Below the pieces are notes generated by a model. It ran no database searches. It had not been told where the DNA came from and saw only the letters and a list, made by a program, of their open reading frames with translations. Positions 6,151-8,021 of a DNA stretch of 8,021 bases are shown piece after piece. The stretch is from assembly GCA_900768245.1 (NCBI GenBank), contig CAAGCE010000217.1, forward strand, positions 1-8,021. Reading direction: 5' to 3'. Positions within the stretch are counted from its first letter, which is position 1, and each line of letters opens with the position of its first letter. Made by a program: the position numbers and the translations under genes. Source of the DNA: Oscillospiraceae bacterium (GTDB lineage Bacteria; Bacillota; Clostridia; Oscillospirales; Ruminococcaceae).

Positions 6151-6639
6151 ATGAAAAAATTCACAGTTTTATTTTTATTAAGTATCCTTTTTTTTAGTGG
6201 CTGTGGTAATATTAAAGAAAACGGAGATGAGATAATTAATATGCAAGCAACTGTTGGAACAAAAAGCATATTAGATATTTCAAAGGATGCAAATATTTTA
6301 CTTTCGGTTAAATCCGTAAAAAGCGATTGCCTTGAATTGGAAATCAGCAATAAAAATTCAAACACGGTATTTTGGGGTCAATGGTTTGCTGTTGAGAAAT
6401 GTGATAACAATACTTGGTATCAACTTCAAGAAATTGAATTAGAAGAAAATGTTGAGTTTATTTGGGATGATATACTTTATTCTTTACAGGGTACTGAAGT
6501 AACCACTGAAAGCGTAAAATGGAGTAATTATTATGGTAATTTATCAAAGGGTAATTACAGAATAATTAAAGCTTTCTATTTCGACGAACGAAAACCAGAC
6601 GAAAAAATATATGTAGCCTGCGAATTCACCATTGAATAA
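6151..6639 (+). CDS. Lipoprotein with Big_14-like immunoglobulin domain
   Basis: This 162-residue protein has a lipoprotein signal: MKKF, a hydrophobic stretch, then FFSGC with the lipidated cysteine at residue 18. After a short linker, residues about 45-162 form one beta domain with LSVKSVKSDCLELEISNKN, a central VEKCDNNTWYQL strand pair, and KGNYRIIKAFYF near the end. The phrase G-x-YRI-x-K-x-F is characteristic of Big_14 (PF20251)-type bacterial Ig domains found in Firmicutes lipoproteins. This assignment is from memory. It starts 18 nt after the protease stop, with GGAAAGG at 6134-6140 about 10 nt before ATG, so the two are one operon. A surface partner, anchor or protector for the protease is possible but unproven. 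Confidence 0.8.
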   Translation: MKKFTVLFLLSILFFSGCGNIKENGDEIINMQATVGTKSILDISKDANILLSVKSVKSDCLELEISNKNSNTVFWGQWFAVEKCDNNTWYQLQEIELEENVEFIWDDILYSLQGTEVTTESVKWSNYYGNLSKGNYRIIKAFYFDERKPDEKIYVACEFTIE

Positions 6640-6652
6640 GACTTTCATATCC

Positions 6653-6675
6653 AAAAGTAATTTATTAACTTTTTT
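6653..6675 (+). terminator. Weak terminator after the protease-lipoprotein operon
   Basis: AAAAGT (6653-6658) pairs with ACTTTT (6668-6673) across a 9-nt loop and ends in TTTTTT (6670-6675), 13 nt after the lipoprotein stop. The stem is short and AT-rich, so it may only partly stop transcription. Confidence 0.4.
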
Positions 6676-6696
6676 ACGACGCAGATGTACTTTGTA

Positions 6697-6718
6697 CCCG
6701 CCAACCCCACCCACCCCC
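6697..6718 (-). other. Canonical G-quadruplex motif (minus strand) / i-motif (plus strand)
   Basis: The plus strand has C-runs at 6697-6699, 6705-6708, 6710-6712 and 6714-6718, separated by 5, 1 and 1 nt. The minus strand therefore meets the standard rule of four G-runs of at least three with loops of 1-7 nt. This is the only such cluster in an otherwise AT-rich stretch. It sits in the 129-nt gap between the lipoprotein stop and the frameshifted small gene, near the left limit of the mobile-element debris. Confidence 0.7.
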
Positions 6719-6737
6719 TACCAACAGAATAAAAAAG

Positions 6738-6763
6738 TGGTAAAATAAGCTCCGAAAGGAGCT
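6738..6763 (+). promoter_or_regulatory. Extended -10 promoter and ribosome-site hairpin before the broken small gene
   Basis: TGG-TAAAAT (6738-6746) is an extended -10; no good -35 is seen 17 bp upstream. Directly after it, AGCTCC (6748-6753) pairs with GGAGCT (6758-6763) around a GAAA tetraloop. The likely ribosome binding site AAAGGAG (6755-6761) is partly inside this stem, so translation starting at ATG 6769 could be held back by RNA structure. Confidence 0.45.
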
Positions 6764-6768
6764 GCAGT

Positions 6769-6959
6769 ATGTCGAATAACCCCTAATCTTTGACGGATTA
6801 GGGGTTAAAACATATAATCAAGCAAAGGCAAGTTCAAACGAAATCAAATTAAGCACATATTACACCAGATTAAGAAAAGTTCGGGAAGAACTGCTTTTGC
6901 AACAGCCAGAGCTTCAAAAAATAGGTCCTGTAAGCGTTTCAGCGGATACGGTACGATGA
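6769..6959 (+). pseudogene. Frameshifted small gene, about 60 codons, unknown product
   Basis: ATG 6769 has a good ribosome binding site but reads MSNNP and stops at 6784-6786. The -1 frame entered at the CCCC run (6780-6783) continues as PLIFDGLGVKTYNQAK and runs in a protein-like way through a charged helical stretch (YYTRLRKVREELLLQQPELQ) to ISVSADTVR-like text (exactly GPVSVSADTVR) and TGA at 6957-6959. One missing C in that run would explain the break. I do not recognise the family. The end is probably artificial, because the sequence then passes into non-coding DNA ahead of the SNF2 fragment. Alternatives are a sequencing error in the C-run or deliberate -1 slippage (CCC can re-pair at 6780-6782). 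This stretch is too short and broken to appear as an ordinary ORF. Confidence 0.5.
6777..6807. repeat. 12-bp perfect hairpin over the frameshift site
   Basis: TAACCCCTAATC (6777-6788) is exactly complementary to GATTAGGGGTTA (6796-6807) with a 7-nt loop TTTGACG. It includes the CCCC run and the premature TAA of the broken gene. No T-run follows on either strand, so it does not look like a terminator. Confidence 0.75.
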
Positions 6960-7011
6960 TTTTTGCATTTTTTTACAACGTAAAATCGGCATTTGTTTGT
7001 GTTGATACCTT

Positions 7012-7875
7012 GTGATTATAGGCACGCCCGTCAGCAATTCTATGGTGGAGCTGTACTCGGTGCAGAGATATTTGCAGTACGACACTTTGGTACAAAACGG
7101 CTTGCAGCATTTTGACAGTTGGGCTTCCACCTTCGGAGAAACCATAACGGCTCTGGAACTTGCCCCAGAGGGGTCAAGCTACCACCCGAAAACAAGGTTT
7201 GCCAAGTTTCACAACCTGCCAGAGCTGATGCAGATGTTCCGTGAGGTAGCCGACATTCAGACCGCCGATATGCTGAAGCTCCCCGTGCCAAAGGTCAATT
7301 ACCGAAATATCAAGGTCGCTCCGAGCGAAATCCAAACGGAAATGGTCGCTTCCCTCGCAAAGAGAGCCGAGAAAGTCCGTGACAGACTTGTAGAGCCGTA
7401 TATCGACAATATGCTGAAAATCACAAATGACGGGCGCAAGCTGGCACTTGACCAAAGGCTTATCGACCCGATGCTGCCCGATTTTGAAAACAGCAAGATC
7501 AACGCCTGCGTGGATAATGTGTACCGTATCTGGCTGGAAAACGCCGATACACGGGCAACGCAGCTTGTGTTTTGCGACCTGTCAACGCCGAAAAATGACG
7601 GCACTTTCAATGTCTACGACGATATACGGACGAAACTGACCGACAGGGGCATCCCTGCGGAGCAGATACGATTTATTCACGAGGCGACTACCGACGCACA
7701 GAAAAAGGAGCTGTTTGCAAAGGTAAGAAGCGGTGAAGTGCGTGTTCTTTTAGGCTCTACCCCGAAAATGGGCGCAGGTACGAATGTGCAGGACAGGCTC
7801 AAAGCAATTCATAATTTGGACTGTCCGTGGCGACCGAGCGAGGACGGTCAATCCAAACGGAACATTTTAGTGTAA
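7012..7875 (+). pseudogene. SNF2-type helicase fragment of a conjugative element, cut at both ends
   Basis: The 287-residue open frame is the C-terminal helicase part of the very large SNF2/methylase-type proteins carried by clostridial integrative conjugative elements. It begins inside helicase motif III (GTPVSNSMVELY, residues 4-15), includes YLQYDTLVQNGLQHFDSWASTFGE, VFCDLSTPKNDGTFNVYDDI, and motif V (LLGSTPKMGAGTNVQ, 247-260), and reaches LDCPWRPS. There the usual QQRLGR-type motif VI should follow, but instead EDGQSKRNILV and a stop appear. The frame is closed by TGA at 7003-7005 upstream, so the N-terminal part, including the Walker A ATP site, is missing. The GTG at 7012 is not a real start and has no ribosome binding site. 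The fragment cannot be an active helicase. Its base composition is visibly more GC-rich than the sigma/protease cassette. Confidence 0.85.
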
Positions 7876-7900
7876 AAAAATCAGGGCTTAAATCCTGCCC
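7874..7900 (-). terminator. Likely terminator of the minus-strand recombinase gene
   Basis: Read on the minus strand, GGGC (7900-7897) pairs with GCCC (7887-7884), or alternatively CAGG with CCTG, followed shortly by seven T (7880-7874). The stem is short and overlaps the recombinase stop codon at 7890-7888. It sits where the gene must end, facing the SNF2 remnant. Confidence 0.45.
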
Positions 7901-8021
7901 ACAAACTTGTAGTAAATTTCGATTTTCTGTACCTTTTCACCGTCAATAAGCTCGGCTTCGTGAACAACTATCTTTTCAATAAGCGTGTTCAGAATAGCGG
8001 AGTTAAGCTCGGCGATAAGGC
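7888..8021 (-). CDS. Serine recombinase C-terminal end (DUF4368-like), rest outside the window
   Basis: On the minus strand the last 43 codons read LIAELNSAILNTLIEKIVVH, EAELIDGEKVQKIEIYYKFV, GRI and then TAA at 7890-7888. The pattern LI-x-KI-x-VHEAE...DG-x-x-VQK-x-x-IYY-x-FVG is the C-terminal hallmark of large serine recombinases of clostridial transposons and conjugative elements (DUF4368 region). These enzymes excise and integrate the element by serine-mediated strand exchange; the catalytic N-terminal domain is not in this window. The gene converges on the SNF2 fragment, with only 12 bp between the two stop codons, and carries a weak terminator over its own stop. Confidence 0.8.
   Translation of the reverse strand, partial: LIAELNSAILNTLIEKIVVHEAELIDGEKVQKIEIYYKFVGRI

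Larger units (their letters stand above)
7840..8021. mobile_element. Probable end of a serine-recombinase element inserted in the SNF2 gene
   Basis: SNF2 homology stops after codon 7837-7839, and 48 nt later the 3' end of a minus-strand serine recombinase is found. A recombinase gene lying at the extreme end of its element and pointing outward is typical of Tn4451/Tn5397-like elements, whose recombinases cross over at a GA dinucleotide. GA steps occur at the boundary (7841-7844, GAGGAC). The exact border and the other end lie outside what can be seen. Confidence 0.45.

Noticed and set aside
6129..6365. Minus-strand ORF of 78 residues opposite the lipoprotein gene
   Set aside because: The plus strand has a lipobox, ribosome binding site and recognisable domain; the minus frame has no ribosome binding site and only reflects AT-rich composition.
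7040..7639. Several overlapping ORFs on both strands over the SNF2 fragment
   Set aside because: All overlap well-conserved SNF2 helicase coding sequence and show no starts or motifs of their own.
7012..7875. Active 287-residue helicase gene
   Set aside because: It lacks the ATP-binding half and motif VI, starts mid-motif at a GTG without a ribosome binding site, and ends in unrelated residues.
1..8021. CRISPR array, tRNA or rRNA genes
   Set aside because: No regularly spaced direct repeats, cloverleaf-like sequence or rRNA-like stretch was seen on either strand.

Overview
The window looks like accessory DNA from a low-GC Gram-positive gut-type Clostridia (Oscillospiraceae/Lachnospiraceae-like). 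The reasons are strong AAGGAGG Shine-Dalgarno sites, AT-rich spacers, an ECF sigma factor paired with a DUF4367-type anti-sigma protein, and fragments of conjugative-element genes (SNF2-type helicase, DUF4368-type serine recombinase). No search could be run, so family names rest on motif recognition.

Layout. 1-582 is the 3' part of a zinc-finger protein (DUF6076-like). 583-762 holds a good housekeeping promoter, a ribosome binding site and the first 11 codons of a LytTR/AgrA-type response regulator, cut off by a stop. 763-1996 is the sigma/anti-sigma pair, overlapping by 11 nt. 2003-4716 is a likely operon that starts with a distinctive promoter and encodes a small secreted protein, a 455-aa secreted Ig/PKD-like protein and a 242-aa apparently cytoplasmic protein, closed by a clear terminator. 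4799-6639 starts with a second copy of the same promoter (41 of 47 positions identical) and encodes a secreted trypsin-like serine protease with a long propeptide, then a lipoprotein with a Big_14-like Ig domain. 6640-8021 is mobile-element debris: a canonical G-quadruplex motif, a frameshifted short gene with two hairpins at its start, a SNF2 helicase remnant cut at both ends, and the 3' end of a serine recombinase on the minus strand.

How it fits together. The simplest reading is a compact extracytoplasmic-response cassette. A membrane-bound anti-sigma protein holds the sigma factor, and the two matching promoters are its likely targets, switching on secreted and surface proteins including a protease. 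The sigma gene itself has no copy of that promoter. It appears to use the promoter left by the truncated response regulator, which may be a case of promoter capture. The flanks suggest that the cassette lies in a recombination-prone integrated element, and that a second element driven by the minus-strand serine recombinase has inserted into the SNF2 gene.

Base composition by eye: the cassette (about 600-6700) is clearly AT-rich, while the SNF2 fragment and the right edge are visibly more GC-rich.
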